Positions 42,775 through 51,912 of a DNA stretch of 64,000 nucleotides are shown piece by piece. Position 1 is the first letter of the stretch. Each line of letters starts with the position of its first letter. The position numbers and the translations under genes were made by a program. The notes under the pieces were generated by a model that was given only the letters and a program-made list of their open reading frames with translations, searched no databases and was not told the origin of the DNA. This stretch comes from Flavobacteriaceae bacterium HL-DH10 (GTDB lineage Bacteria; Bacteroidota; Bacteroidia; Flavobacteriales; Flavobacteriaceae): NCBI GenBank assembly GCA_031826515.1, contig CP134536.1, positions 1,128,001 through 1,192,000 of the forward strand, given 5' to 3'.

Positions 42775-43380
42775 ATGGCTGAACTACTGAATCAAAAGCA
42801 AAATTTCTTAAAAGGAATTATTAAAGAAAACCCAATTTTTGTGATGCTGTTAGGTATGTGTCCTACATTAGGTGTTACCTCATCGGCATTTAATGGTTTA
42901 GGAATGGGTGTCGCTACCCTATTTGTGTTATTAATGTCTAACATTGTGGTTTCATTAGTGAAATCTCAAATACCTAGTAAGGTTCGTATTCCTGCGTTCA
43001 TCATTATTATAGCTTCTTTTGTGACTATTGTTGAAATGGTTTTAGAAGCTTTTATTCCATTTTTATATGAGCAATTAGGAATTTTTATTCCCTTAATTGT
43101 GGTAAACTGCTTGATACTTGGTAGAGCTGAAGCTTTTGCATCAAAAAACAATGTTTTAGCATCTATTCTTGATGCTTTAGGTATGGGATTAGGTTTTGTT
43201 CTAGCTTTAACTGTTTTGGGTGCTGTACGCGAAATACTAGGTAGTGGTAGTTTATTTAGTTTAAAATTTGTTCCCGAAAATGCTAACACATTTATACTAT
43301 TTATTTTACCTCCAGGAGCCTTTATTGCCTTGGCGTATTTAACTGTTATTTTCAACAAGCTAACCTCTAAAACAATTTAA
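42775..43380 (+). CDS. rnfE: Rnf complex subunit RnfE (membrane)
   Basis: A 201-residue protein with six predicted helices, of the NqrD/RnfE family: E-N-P-I-F-V-M-L-L-G-M-C-P-T-L-G-V near 20-36, and N-C-L-I-L-G-R-A-E-A-F-A near 108-119, the two inverted halves that hold the buried 2Fe-2S site (Cys28 and Cys109 type positions). Confidence 0.95.
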   Translation: MAELLNQKQNFLKGIIKENPIFVMLLGMCPTLGVTSSAFNGLGMGVATLFVLLMSNIVVSLVKSQIPSKVRIPAFIIIIASFVTIVEMVLEAFIPFLYEQLGIFIPLIVVNCLILGRAEAFASKNNVLASILDALGMGLGFVLALTVLGAVREILGSGSLFSLKFVPENANTFILFILPPGAFIALAYLTVIFNKLTSKTI

Positions 43381-43383
43381 GAT

Positions 43384-43959
43384 ATGGATTATGTAATTAT
43401 ACTTATAGCGGCCGTATTTGTAAACAATATTGTATTATCACAATTTTTAGGCATCTGTCCTTTTTTAGGAGTATCTAATAAAGTATCGACGTCTATTGGG
43501 ATGTCTGGTGCGGTTTTATTTGTAATGACGATTGCCACAACCGTAACTTATTTATTGCACCAATATGTACTAGTGCCAGCAGGATTAAACTATTTAAGAA
43601 CCATTACGTTTATATTAGTCATTGCTGCTTTAGTACAAATGGTAGAAATTATGCTGAAAAAAGTAAGTCCGTCCCTATATCAAGCATTGGGTGTATTTCT
43701 TCCTTTAATAACGACTAACTGTGCTGTTTTGGGTGTTGCTATATTAGCTTTAGGATTAGACAATGGCAGCTTATTAAAAGCCGTATTTTTTGCTATTTCA
43801 AACTCTCTTGGTTTTGCTTTGGCATTAATTGTTTTTGCAAGTATTAGAGAACAACTAGAACTCGCTAATATTCCAGAAGGTATGAAAGGGGTTCCTGTTA
43901 ACTTATTAGTTGCAGGACTTTTATCTTTAGCGTTTTTAGGGTTTACTGCTTTGGTGTAA
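43384..43959 (+). CDS. rnfA: Rnf complex subunit RnfA (membrane)
   Basis: A 191-residue, six-helix protein of the NqrE/RnfA family, paired with RnfE. F-V-N-N-I-V-L-S-Q-F-L-G-I-C-P-F-L-G-V at about 12-30 and L-I-T-T-N-C-A-V-L-G-V-A near 108-119 contain the conserved cysteines. It is the last gene of rseC-rnfBCDGEA, and a 21-base-pair terminator follows 63 bases later. Gene order B-C-D-G-E-A is the common Rnf order in Bacteroidota and clostridia, except that rnfB comes first here. Confidence 0.95.
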   Translation: MDYVIILIAAVFVNNIVLSQFLGICPFLGVSNKVSTSIGMSGAVLFVMTIATTVTYLLHQYVLVPAGLNYLRTITFILVIAALVQMVEIMLKKVSPSLYQALGVFLPLITTNCAVLGVAILALGLDNGSLLKAVFFAISNSLGFALALIVFASIREQLELANIPEGMKGVPVNLLVAGLLSLAFLGFTALV

Positions 43960-44022
43960 CATTTTATAGGTGGAAGGCACGAAACTAGATGCTGAAATAA
44001 AATCAGCATAATAAAACACTTC

Positions 44023-44068
44023 AATTAAAAATGCCTTTTTCAAATTGTTGAAAAAGGCATTTTTAATT
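44023..44068. terminator. Bidirectional terminator between rnfA and korB
   Basis: A perfect 21-base inverted repeat (44023-44043 and 44048-44068) with a 4-base loop, containing AAAAATGCC/GGCATTTTT. It serves the converging rnf and kor operons. Confidence 0.92.
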
Positions 44069-44088
44069 TGGGTTAGCCAACTTCTAAA

Positions 44089-45102
44089 TTAATTCACTTG
44101 ATATATTTCACCCGAAAAGAAAAGATCATCGGTTTGAGTAAATTTTGAATTGGATTTAACTTGCTTTGTTAAAGCATCTTCTCTTTCTTCTAAAGTAATA
44201 TCATCAAAACGTCTTATAATACCGGTCACTAAAGGATATTTTAATCGCACTAACATTTGATGCATCGTCGGATCTTGTTCTTTTGCATTATGAACTAAAA
44301 TATCTTCTTGTTCAACGCCATTTTCTCCAATGGTGACAACTTCTAATTTCAACCCGTTTAACACCAAACCTTTATCTCTATTTTTTCCAAAAACCATAGG
44401 TTTTCCATCTTCAACAAATAACTGTTTATCCTCACGAATATTTTTATCGGTAAATTGGGTATAGCAACCATCATTAAAAATTACACAATTTTGTAAAACT
44501 TCAATTAAAGATGTACCATTAAATTTTTCAGCATCAATAAACATTTGTGTCATTTCTTTGGGCGTATTCCCTCCTATTCTAGCAAAAAACCGAGCTTGAG
44601 CTCCTATAGCTAATTCACCTGGTTGAAAAGGTTGTTGCGTATTTCCGTAAGGTGATGATTTTGTTTTTTGACCAACCAAAGACGTTGGTGAAAATTGCCC
44701 TTTTGTTAATCCGTAAATTTCATTATTAAACAATACAATATTTAAATTTATATTTCTACGTAACACGTGAATAAAATGATTACCACCAATAGCCATAGAA
44801 TCGCCATCGCCAGTAATAACCCAAACACTTAAATCTGGGTTTGCTAACTTAACGCCTGATGCTATAGCAGGTGCTCTACCATGAATACTGTGCATACCAT
44901 ACGTATCCATATAATACGGGAATCTTGAGGAGCATCCTATACCAGAAATAAAAACAACATCTTCCTTTTTTACACCCATTTCTGGAAGTGCTTTTTGCAT
45001 GGCTCTTAAAATAACATAATCATCACAACCTGGGCACCAACGTACTTCTTGGTTGCTTGCAAAATCCTTAAACGTATATTTTTTAACTGCTGTTGTTTCC
45101 AT
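44089..45102 (-). CDS. korB: 2-oxoacid:ferredoxin oxidoreductase, beta subunit
   Basis: A 337-residue thiamine-diphosphate subunit. It opens with W-C-P-G-C-D-D-Y at 22-29. The TPP/Mg motif is V-I-T-G-D-G-D-S-M-A-I-G-G-N-H near 94-108, followed by N-N-E-I-Y-G-L-T-K-G-Q. It pairs with the alpha/gamma subunit 2 bases upstream. It has no Fe-S ferredoxin domain of its own; the only ligand-like cysteines are near the N-terminus. The preferred 2-oxoacid is uncertain: 2-oxoglutarate is the usual assignment for this Bacteroidota type. Confidence 0.92.
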   Translation of the reverse strand: METTAVKKYTFKDFASNQEVRWCPGCDDYVILRAMQKALPEMGVKKEDVVFISGIGCSSRFPYYMDTYGMHSIHGRAPAIASGVKLANPDLSVWVITGDGDSMAIGGNHFIHVLRRNINLNIVLFNNEIYGLTKGQFSPTSLVGQKTKSSPYGNTQQPFQPGELAIGAQARFFARIGGNTPKEMTQMFIDAEKFNGTSLIEVLQNCVIFNDGCYTQFTDKNIREDKQLFVEDGKPMVFGKNRDKGLVLNGLKLEVVTIGENGVEQEDILVHNAKEQDPTMHQMLVRLKYPLVTGIIRRFDDITLEEREDALTKQVKSNSKFTQTDDLFFSGEIYQVN

Positions 45103-45104
45103 AA

Positions 45105-46973
45105 TTAGTCTACTATTTTTTTGAATTCTGTGATTAGTTCACTATTTCCAAAAGGCAAGCCTTGAATTTTGTTATATTGTAACAATCCACAGATATTAAA
45201 ATTCATTTTTAAAATATTTACAAACTGACCATTGTTTAACTCGCAAACCACAATTTTCTTGAACTTACTTAAAACGCTTTCTGTGTTTTTGGGTAATGGG
45301 TTTATATAATTAAAATGAGCATACCCAATTTTATTATAGCCTTCATTATTTAATTGTTTTACTGCCGAATGTAAACTACCATAAGTACCTCCCCAACCAA
45401 CAACTAATAAATCACCTTCTTCTGCAAATTCAGTAGTTAAATCGGGTATATAATTTTGTACACGTTTAATTTTTTCAGCCCTAATTTTTGTCATGAATTC
45501 ATGATTTTCTGGAACATGAGACACATCACCTGTAACGCTGTCTTTTTCTAAACCACCAATTCTATGTTCTAAACCAAAAGTACCTGGAACTGCCCAATTA
45601 CGAGCTAGCGTATCTTCATCTCTATCATACGGATGCCAATTTCCTGTCACTTTAGTAACTTTATTGTTTTTAATTTCAGGCATTTCAGCAACTCTTTTTA
45701 TTTTCCAAGGTTCAGAACCATTAGCAATATATCCGTCTGTTAATAAGATAACAGGCGTCATGTGTTCTAAAGCCAATTTTGCAGCTTGATAGGCATAATT
45801 AAAACAATTAGAAGGCGTACTTGCCGCTAAAACTATAACAGGACTTTCACCATTTCTTCCATACATAGCTTGCATTAAATCGGATTGTTCTGTTTTCGTT
45901 GGCAACCCCGTTGAAGGACCTCCACGTTGTACATTTACCACCACTAAAGGCAACTCTACCATCATAGCTAAACCTAAAGCTTCGCCCTTTAAGGCTAAAC
46001 CAGGTCCAGAGGTTGTTGTAATTGCTAAATCGCCAGCAAATGAGGCTCCAATAGCAGAAGTAACACCTGCAATTTCATCTTCAGCCTGAAATGCTTTTAC
46101 TCCAAAATGTTTGTGTTTAACAAGTTCGTGTAAAATATCTGTTGCCGGAGTAATGGGATAGGAACCTAGAAATAATTCTAATCCCGACTTTTCTGCGGCT
46201 GCTAAAAAGCCCCAAGCTGTGGCTGTATTGCCTCCAATAATTCTGTATGTACCCGATTCCATTTTTGCAGGCGAAATAGTATATGCATTAGGAATTAACT
46301 CTAGTGTTTCGGCATAATAATAGCCTGCATTTAACACTCTTGTATTCGATTCGATTAAGTGAGGTTTAGAAGCGAACTTTTTATTAAAAAAATCGATAGT
46401 ATGCTCTGGTGAGCGATCATACATCCAATACACAATACCTAAAGCAAACATATTTTTACTTCGGATAATGGTTTTATTATCTAAATTCTCAATATCCTTT
46501 AAAGCCTCTTTAGTTAATGAAGACATAGACACTTCTATAACTCTATAATTACCTAAACTTCCATCTCTAAGAGGGTTTGTCTCGTATTGCGCTTTTTCTA
46601 AATTCTTCTTTGTAAATGAATCTGAATCAATAATAATTGTATGTCCTGGTTTTACCGAATATAAATTTGTTTTTAAACCTGCTGGATTCATTGCCACCAA
46701 TAAGTCTACATCATCTCCAGGAGTACTAATTTCAACACTACCAATATGGACTTGAAAACCAGAAACACCATACAAACTTCCTTGTGGCGCTCTTATTTCT
46801 GATGGATAGTTAGGAAATGTTGAAACATCATTACCAAACATAGCAGATGTATCTGAAAATTGTGTTCCTGTTAACTGCATACCATCGCCAGAATCACCAA
46901 CAAATCTTATAACTACAGCGTCTAACGCTTCACTCTTAAGATTTATATTATTTGAAATTTTATTAGCTATCAT
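45105..46973 (-). CDS. korA: 2-oxoacid:ferredoxin oxidoreductase, fused gamma/alpha subunit
   Basis: A 622-residue protein. An N-terminal gamma domain (V-V-I-R-F-V-G-D-S-G-D-G-M-Q-L-T-G at 20-36) precedes the alpha domain starting G-N-T-A-T-A-W-G-F near 248, with the pyrimidine-binding segment F-L-G-S-Y-P-I-T-P-A-T-D-I near 268-280 and T-T-S-G-P-G-L-A-L-K. It forms the 2-oxoacid oxidoreductase with korB, generating acyl-CoA, CO2 and reduced ferredoxin. It is transcribed divergently from a 2[4Fe-4S] ferredoxin gene. A -7-like TATATTTG lies on the minus strand at 47030-47023. Confidence 0.92.
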   Translation of the reverse strand: MIANKISNNINLKSEALDAVVIRFVGDSGDGMQLTGTQFSDTSAMFGNDVSTFPNYPSEIRAPQGSLYGVSGFQVHIGSVEISTPGDDVDLLVAMNPAGLKTNLYSVKPGHTIIIDSDSFTKKNLEKAQYETNPLRDGSLGNYRVIEVSMSSLTKEALKDIENLDNKTIIRSKNMFALGIVYWMYDRSPEHTIDFFNKKFASKPHLIESNTRVLNAGYYYAETLELIPNAYTISPAKMESGTYRIIGGNTATAWGFLAAAEKSGLELFLGSYPITPATDILHELVKHKHFGVKAFQAEDEIAGVTSAIGASFAGDLAITTTSGPGLALKGEALGLAMMVELPLVVVNVQRGGPSTGLPTKTEQSDLMQAMYGRNGESPVIVLAASTPSNCFNYAYQAAKLALEHMTPVILLTDGYIANGSEPWKIKRVAEMPEIKNNKVTKVTGNWHPYDRDEDTLARNWAVPGTFGLEHRIGGLEKDSVTGDVSHVPENHEFMTKIRAEKIKRVQNYIPDLTTEFAEEGDLLVVGWGGTYGSLHSAVKQLNNEGYNKIGYAHFNYINPLPKNTESVLSKFKKIVVCELNNGQFVNILKMNFNICGLLQYNKIQGLPFGNSELITEFKKIVD

Positions 46974-47053
46974 GAGAAATTAATTATTTTTAAAAAGCGT
47001 CTTTACACTAAAACCATTTTATCAAATATAATTTTCATTTTTTAATATAAACG

Positions 47054-47065
47054 TGACAAAAGTCA
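47054..47065. promoter_or_regulatory. TGAC-N4-GTCA palindrome between korA and the ferredoxin gene
   Basis: TGACAAAAGTCA is a perfect inverted repeat with a 4-base spacer in the 144-base divergent gap. Its geometry is that of CRP/FNR-superfamily operators. It is close to a minus-strand -7-like element (47023-47030) and could coordinate korAB and the ferredoxin. Binding protein unknown. Confidence 0.4.
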
Positions 47066-47117
47066 TATTTAGATCATAAAATGGAAAGTACTTTTACTGC
47101 ATTAAATACAATTAATT

Positions 47118-47468
47118 ATGGCAATTATTATAACCGACGAATGCATTAACTGCGACGCTTGCCTTACAGAATGTCCAAATAATGCAATCTATGAACCCGA
47201 TCAAGAATGGGCATATTCAGACGAAACTGCTTTAAGTGGCACTATTACTCTTCCAAATGGAGAGGAAGTAGATGCAGATGAAATGAACGAACCGATATCG
47301 GATGAATTTTATTTTATTGTACCAGATAAGTGTACAGAATGCAAAGGTTTTCATGACGAACCTCAATGTGCTTCAGTATGTCCTGTTGACTGCTGTATAC
47401 CAGATGAAAACCATGTAGAAGATGAAGCTACCTTATTAAATAAGAAGGCTTGGTTACATGCAGAGTAA
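47118..47468 (+). CDS. 2[4Fe-4S] ferredoxin (YfhL/Alvin type)
   Basis: A 116-residue ferredoxin. Cluster I is C9-x2-C12-x2-C15-x3-C19 (C-I-N-C-D-A-C-L-T-E-C-P). Cluster II starts with C72-T-E-C75, followed by an eight-residue insert and C-A-S-V-C-P-V-D-C-C, the C-x2-C-x8-C-x3-C form of Allochromatium-type ferredoxins. The acidic insert between clusters (about 28-68, rich in Glu/Asp) is longer than usual. It is divergent from korAB and next to nifJ, so it is the probable low-potential carrier linking KorAB and NifJ with Rnf. Confidence 0.94.
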   Translation: MAIIITDECINCDACLTECPNNAIYEPDQEWAYSDETALSGTITLPNGEEVDADEMNEPISDEFYFIVPDKCTECKGFHDEPQCASVCPVDCCIPDENHVEDEATLLNKKAWLHAE

Positions 47469-47557
47469 TATTTACAAAACATTATTTTAAGGATTTACGT
47501 TTCCTTTTTCGTGTTAATTTCAAACGTTCAACAACCTAAGAAATTATACGTTATAAA

Positions 47558-47600
47558 AATGAGGATTTCATACCATTTGAAATCCTCATTTTTTTTTTAA
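47558..47600 (+). terminator. Terminator after the 4Fe-4S ferredoxin gene
   Basis: AATGAGGATTTCA (47558-47570) pairs with TGAAATCCTCATT (47578-47590) across a 7-base loop and continues into a T-run. Confidence 0.9.
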
Positions 47601-47653
47601 AAGTAGTTATCTACAAAACAAAGCACATAAAAATTCTTTTCAATTAATTATTT

Positions 47654-47778
47654 ATCACATGACAATTATCATAGTCTAAATGTGATTCTAGTCTTAATTT
47701 TAACCAGTTGATTTAATAACTGAAGGTTAAATCATTATGTGAAATACTAATGTTGTTGTAATCGATTACATTTCACAT
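47654..47778 (+). promoter_or_regulatory. Upstream regulatory region of nifJ with nested inverted repeats
   Basis: Two pairs of related arms are seen. ATCACAT (47654-47660) pairs with ATGTGAT (47680-47686). ATGTGAAAT (47737-47745) pairs with ATTTCACAT (47770-47778). A perfect 12-base palindrome GTAATCGATTAC (47758-47769) abuts the last arm. Repeated TCACAT/ATGTGA half-sites in one promoter suggest binding of a regulator, perhaps CRP/FNR-like, but spacing is not canonical. Confidence 0.5.
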
Positions 47779-47837
47779 GAAAATTTTACCAAAAGTTTTA
47801 TAAATACTATTTTATTTAAAATAAGATAATTAATATT

Positions 47838-50800
47838 ATGAAAAAAAAATTTCCAAAATTAATTTGCGATGCTAATGAGGCAGTTGCTAGAGTAGCTCAT
47901 AAAACAAATGAGGTCTGTGCCATCTACCCTATTACACCCGCATCTCCTATGGGCGAACATGTAGATGTTTATAGCTCAAAAGGACAAAAAAATATTTGGG
48001 ACAATGTTCCTAGAATTGTAGAAATGCAAAGTGAAGGTGGTGCTGCTGGAGCAGTTCATGGTGCGTTGCAAGCTGGGGCTCTAACTACAACTTTTACAGC
48101 TTCACAAGGACTCCTTCTTATGATTCCTAATATGTATAAAATGGCAGGTGAATTATTACCTTCTGTTATACATGTTGCAGCAAGAACCATTGCTACTCAT
48201 GCGCTTTCAATCTTTGGTGACCATTCTGATGTTATGGCTGCAAGACAAACAGGTTTTGCGATGTTATTTGGAGGGTCTGTACAAGAAGCCCAAGATATGG
48301 CATTAATCTCGCAAGTAGCAACTCTAAAATCTAGAATTCCTTTCTTAAATATTTTTGACGGATTTAGAACATCTCATGAAATTTCAAAAATTGATTCTAT
48401 TACTGATGATATTATTGAAGCAATGATGCCTGAAGACAAAATTCTAGAACACAAAAAACGCTCACTAGACCCAGATAGTCCGGTAATTAGAGGGACGTCT
48501 CAAAATCCAGATGTATTCTTCCAAGCTAGAGAAGCAGCCAATACATTTTACGATAAAGTGCCTGGAATTGTTGAAGAAACTATGAATGAATTCTACGAGC
48601 ATACAGGTCGTAAGTATAGTTTATTCTATTATGAAGGTCATCCAGAAGCGGAACGTGTTATTATACTTATGGGTTCTGGTGAAGGAGCAGCAAGAGAAGC
48701 TGTTGAAGCTATGGTACATAACGGCGAAAAAGTAGGTGTGTTATTTGTACGCTTGTTTAGACCATTCTCAATCAAACATTTTGTTGATGAATTACCAGAA
48801 ACTGTTAAAAAAATAGCAGTTCTAGATAGAACAAAAGAACCTGGAAGTGTTGGCGAACCACTATACCAAGATGTTATTACAGCATTAACTGAAAGCGACA
48901 GAGATATGCCTGTTGTTGTTGGTGGTCGTTACGGTTTATCTTCAAAAGAATTTACACCTCAAATGGTTAAAGGCGTTTATGATGAATTATTAGATGATAA
49001 ACCTAAAAATCACTTTACAGTTGGTATTAATGATGATGTTACTTTCACAAGTCTACCAATTGACACCTCTTTTTCCATTGAACGTAACACCTTTAATTGT
49101 ATGTTCTACGGTTTAGGGTCTGATGGTACTGTTGGAGCTAATAAAAACTCTATTAAAATTATTGGTGACACCACTGATAATTTTGTTCAAGGATACTTTG
49201 TTTACGATTCTAAAAAAGCAGGAGCTCAAACCATTTCACATTTACGTTTTGGACCAAAACCAATATACTCTTCGTACTTAATTGATAAAGCAGATTTTAT
49301 TGCGAGTCATCAATATAAGTTTATTAAAAAGTTTAATATGGTTGCCGATTTAAAACAAGGAGGTACCTTCTTATTAAACTCACCATACTCTAAAGATGAA
49401 ATATGGGATCATTTACCAAAAAGAATTCAAAAAGAATTAATCGAAAAAGAGATTAATTTCTATGTAATTGATGCCACAAAAGTAGCTGCAGAATCGAATC
49501 TTGGTAAACGAACAAATACGGTATTACAAACTTGTTTCTTTGCTATTTCTGGTATTTTACCAAAAGAAGAAGCTATTCAAAAAATTAAAGACGCTATTGT
49601 AAAATCGTATTCTCATAAAGGAGAAAGCATTGTTAAAATGAATTTTACCGCGGTTGATAATTCGCTTGCTAATCTTGAAAAAGTAGAATATCCAAAAGAA
49701 GTTTCTAGCGAAAGACACTTAGAAACCGCTATGCACAATGCTCCAGATGGATTTGTCACTGAGGTTTTAGAAAAAATACTAGGTGGTTTTGGAGATGAAT
49801 TACCTGTAAGTGCATTCCCTGTTGACGGAACCTTCCCAACAGGAACCACTAAATATGAAAAAAGTGGTATTGCAGATACTGTTCCTGTATGGGATGATGC
49901 CGATTTATGTACACAATGTAATAAATGTGTTGCTATTTGTCCGCATGCTGCCATTAGGGCAAAAGTTGTAACCAATGAAACGCTATCTAATGCACCAGGT
50001 TCTTTAAAATCAGTTGCTGCAAAAGGAAGCCCTTTTAATAAAAATGAAGAATCTTATGTCCTTCAAGTGTCTCCTCAAGATTGTACAGGTTGCGACCTTT
50101 GTGTTGCTGTTTGTCCTGCGGTAAGTAAAGAAGATCCAGACTTTAAAGCAATCAATATGCATAAAAAACTGGAAGTTGAAACTGTAGAGGATGTAAATTG
50201 GGATTACTTTATTGATTTACCAGATTATAACAGAACCGAATTACGTATTACAAATGTAAAAGGCTCTCAGTTTTTAGAACCTTTATTTGAATTCTCTGGC
50301 GCTTGTTCTGGTTGTGGAGAAACACCTTATATTAAGTTACTAACCCAATTATATGGCGATAGTATTTTAATTGCAAATGCCACAGGATGTTCTTCAATAT
50401 ATGGCGGTAATTTACCAACAACACCTTACACAACCAATAAATTTGGTCGAGGACCAGCTTGGGCAAACTCACTATTTGAAGATAATGCTGAATTTGGTTT
50501 AGGTATGAAATTAGCTTTATCTAAGAAGCAAGAAATTGCAGTAAACTTATTAAAATCTGTTGAAAATGAAGTTGGAACAGAATTAGTTGATGCTATTCTT
50601 AATAATCCTGAAAGTAACGAAATTGAAAAAGCTGAGAATTTCAAAAATCTAGATGTTTTAAATGAAAAACTGGCGAGTATCGATAATAAAAATGCTAAAA
50701 AGCTTTCTCATCTTACTGAGTATCTACGTAAAAAATCTGTATGGATTTTAGGTGGCGACGGTTGGGCTTATGACATTGGTTTTGGTGGAGTAGATCACAT

Positions 50801-51368
50801 CTTAGCCTCTGGAGAAAACATCAACATTCTAGTAATGGATACTGAAGTTTACTCTAATACTGGCGGACAAACATCTAAAGCAACACCTCTTGGTGCCAGT
50901 GCAAAATTCTCGGTGTCTGGAAAACGTACTAGTAAGAAAAGTTTAGCACTACAAGCTGTGTCTTATGAGAATGTTTATGTTGCTCAAATTGCTATCGGTG
51001 CTAAAGACCTTCAAACGCTTAAAGCTATTGAAGAAGCAGAAGCATATCCAGGAACATCCATTATAATTGCTTATTCACATTGTGGTGAACATGGTTATGA
51101 TTTAGCTCAAGGTGTTTCTCAGCAAGAAAAAGCTGTCGATAGTGGTTATTGGCCTCTATTTAGATTTGACCCTTCTAAGCCACAAGGCAAGAAGTTTAGA
51201 TTAGATTCTAAAGCGCCTTCAATTCCTCTTAAAGATTTTATGTATAACGAAACTCGTTTTACCAGAGTCGCTAAAGAAAATGCTGAATTGGGAGCTCAAC
51301 TTCTAGAACAAGCTCAAGAAGAAGTGAATTCTAAATGGGAACGTTTAGAACTATATAGAGATATGTAA
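47838..51368 (+). CDS. nifJ: Pyruvate:ferredoxin (flavodoxin) oxidoreductase
   Basis: A 1176-residue single-chain PFOR: pyruvate + CoA + oxidised ferredoxin to acetyl-CoA + CO2 + reduced ferredoxin. Domain I opens with A-Y/I-Y-P-I-T-P-A-S-P-M-G-E (about 36-45). Two ferredoxin-type [4Fe-4S] motifs start at Cys691 (C-T-Q-C-N-K-C-V-A-I-C-P) and Cys749 (C-T-G-C-D-L-C-V-A-V-C-P). A further cluster motif is C-S-G-C-G-E near 823. The TPP motif is G-G-D-G-W-A-Y-D-I-G at 972-981. Length is normal for the family. It is monocistronic with a long, structured upstream region. The enzyme is oxygen-sensitive in most species, so it suggests anaerobic or microaerobic phases. Confidence 0.97.
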   Translation: MKKKFPKLICDANEAVARVAHKTNEVCAIYPITPASPMGEHVDVYSSKGQKNIWDNVPRIVEMQSEGGAAGAVHGALQAGALTTTFTASQGLLLMIPNMYKMAGELLPSVIHVAARTIATHALSIFGDHSDVMAARQTGFAMLFGGSVQEAQDMALISQVATLKSRIPFLNIFDGFRTSHEISKIDSITDDIIEAMMPEDKILEHKKRSLDPDSPVIRGTSQNPDVFFQAREAANTFYDKVPGIVEETMNEFYEHTGRKYSLFYYEGHPEAERVIILMGSGEGAAREAVEAMVHNGEKVGVLFVRLFRPFSIKHFVDELPETVKKIAVLDRTKEPGSVGEPLYQDVITALTESDRDMPVVVGGRYGLSSKEFTPQMVKGVYDELLDDKPKNHFTVGINDDVTFTSLPIDTSFSIERNTFNCMFYGLGSDGTVGANKNSIKIIGDTTDNFVQGYFVYDSKKAGAQTISHLRFGPKPIYSSYLIDKADFIASHQYKFIKKFNMVADLKQGGTFLLNSPYSKDEIWDHLPKRIQKELIEKEINFYVIDATKVAAESNLGKRTNTVLQTCFFAISGILPKEEAIQKIKDAIVKSYSHKGESIVKMNFTAVDNSLANLEKVEYPKEVSSERHLETAMHNAPDGFVTEVLEKILGGFGDELPVSAFPVDGTFPTGTTKYEKSGIADTVPVWDDADLCTQCNKCVAICPHAAIRAKVVTNETLSNAPGSLKSVAAKGSPFNKNEESYVLQVSPQDCTGCDLCVAVCPAVSKEDPDFKAINMHKKLEVETVEDVNWDYFIDLPDYNRTELRITNVKGSQFLEPLFEFSGACSGCGETPYIKLLTQLYGDSILIANATGCSSIYGGNLPTTPYTTNKFGRGPAWANSLFEDNAEFGLGMKLALSKKQEIAVNLLKSVENEVGTELVDAILNNPESNEIEKAENFKNLDVLNEKLASIDNKNAKKLSHLTEYLRKKSVWILGGDGWAYDIGFGGVDHILASGENINILVMDTEVYSNTGGQTSKATPLGASAKFSVSGKRTSKKSLALQAVSYENVYVAQIAIGAKDLQTLKAIEEAEAYPGTSIIIAYSHCGEHGYDLAQGVSQQEKAVDSGYWPLFRFDPSKPQGKKFRLDSKAPSIPLKDFMYNETRFTRVAKENAELGAQLLEQAQEEVNSKWERLELYRDM

Positions 51369-51387
51369 AAATCTCTTAATAAAATGA

Positions 51388-51422
51388 AATTCCCCATGCT
51401 ACAAAAAGTAACATGGGGAATT
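51388..51422 (+). terminator. Hairpin after nifJ
   Basis: AATTCCCCATG-n-TAC (from 51388) and GTA-n-CATGGGGAATT (to 51422) form a 14-base-pair stem with one mismatch and a 5-base loop, 20 bases after the stop. There is no clear T-run, so it may stabilise the mRNA as well as, or instead of, terminating. Confidence 0.55.
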
Positions 51423-51460
51423 CATAATACTTATAAATACTAACAATAAATATACTTATT

Positions 51461-51835
51461 ATGGAAAATGATGCAAGTAAATATTTTATAAATGCTGCTC
51501 AAAAACTCAATCAAGCAAGTAAAGAGCTATTTAAACCAGAAGATGATATTGTTACATATCTAGTCTGTAAAAATTCTCAATATGCTATTGAAAATTATTT
51601 AAAAGGGTATCTTTTAAAAAATGAAGTTGACACTACTGAATATGAAACAATAGAAAATCTTTATGAACAGTGTAAAAAACTTAACAAAAAATTTGAAAAA
51701 GTCAGCTTAGTTGGTTTTGATTGTAAAGCTCATAATCTAGATTCTAGATATTGTAATGAGGTTACAAAAATTAACAATTGTTTTGATATAGCAGATAGCT
51801 TAGATACTTTTCTAAGAAAAGAAAAAATAATTTAA
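51461..51835 (+). CDS. HEPN-like domain protein
   Basis: A 124-residue helical protein. S-K-Y-F-I-N-A-A-Q-K-L-N-Q-A-S near 6-20 and the pattern C-K-N-S-Q-Y-A-I-E-N-Y-L-K-G-Y-L-L near 36-52 resemble HEPN domains. The R-x4-6-H ribonuclease motif is not present, and no minimal nucleotidyltransferase partner gene follows, so it does not look like a toxin. It lies just downstream of nifJ on the same strand. The function is unknown. Confidence 0.6.
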   Translation: MENDASKYFINAAQKLNQASKELFKPEDDIVTYLVCKNSQYAIENYLKGYLLKNEVDTTEYETIENLYEQCKKLNKKFEKVSLVGFDCKAHNLDSRYCNEVTKINNCFDIADSLDTFLRKEKII

Positions 51836-51912
51836 TTTATATTTTATTTAGCTTTAGTGTAACTGATTAATACGTTAATCAACACTAAGCTATGTTTAAA
51901 ATTTAAAAACTA

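Noticed and set aside
51461-51835. Toxin-antitoxin module
   Set aside because: There is no R-x4-6-H motif and no nucleotidyltransferase or other partner gene adjacent.
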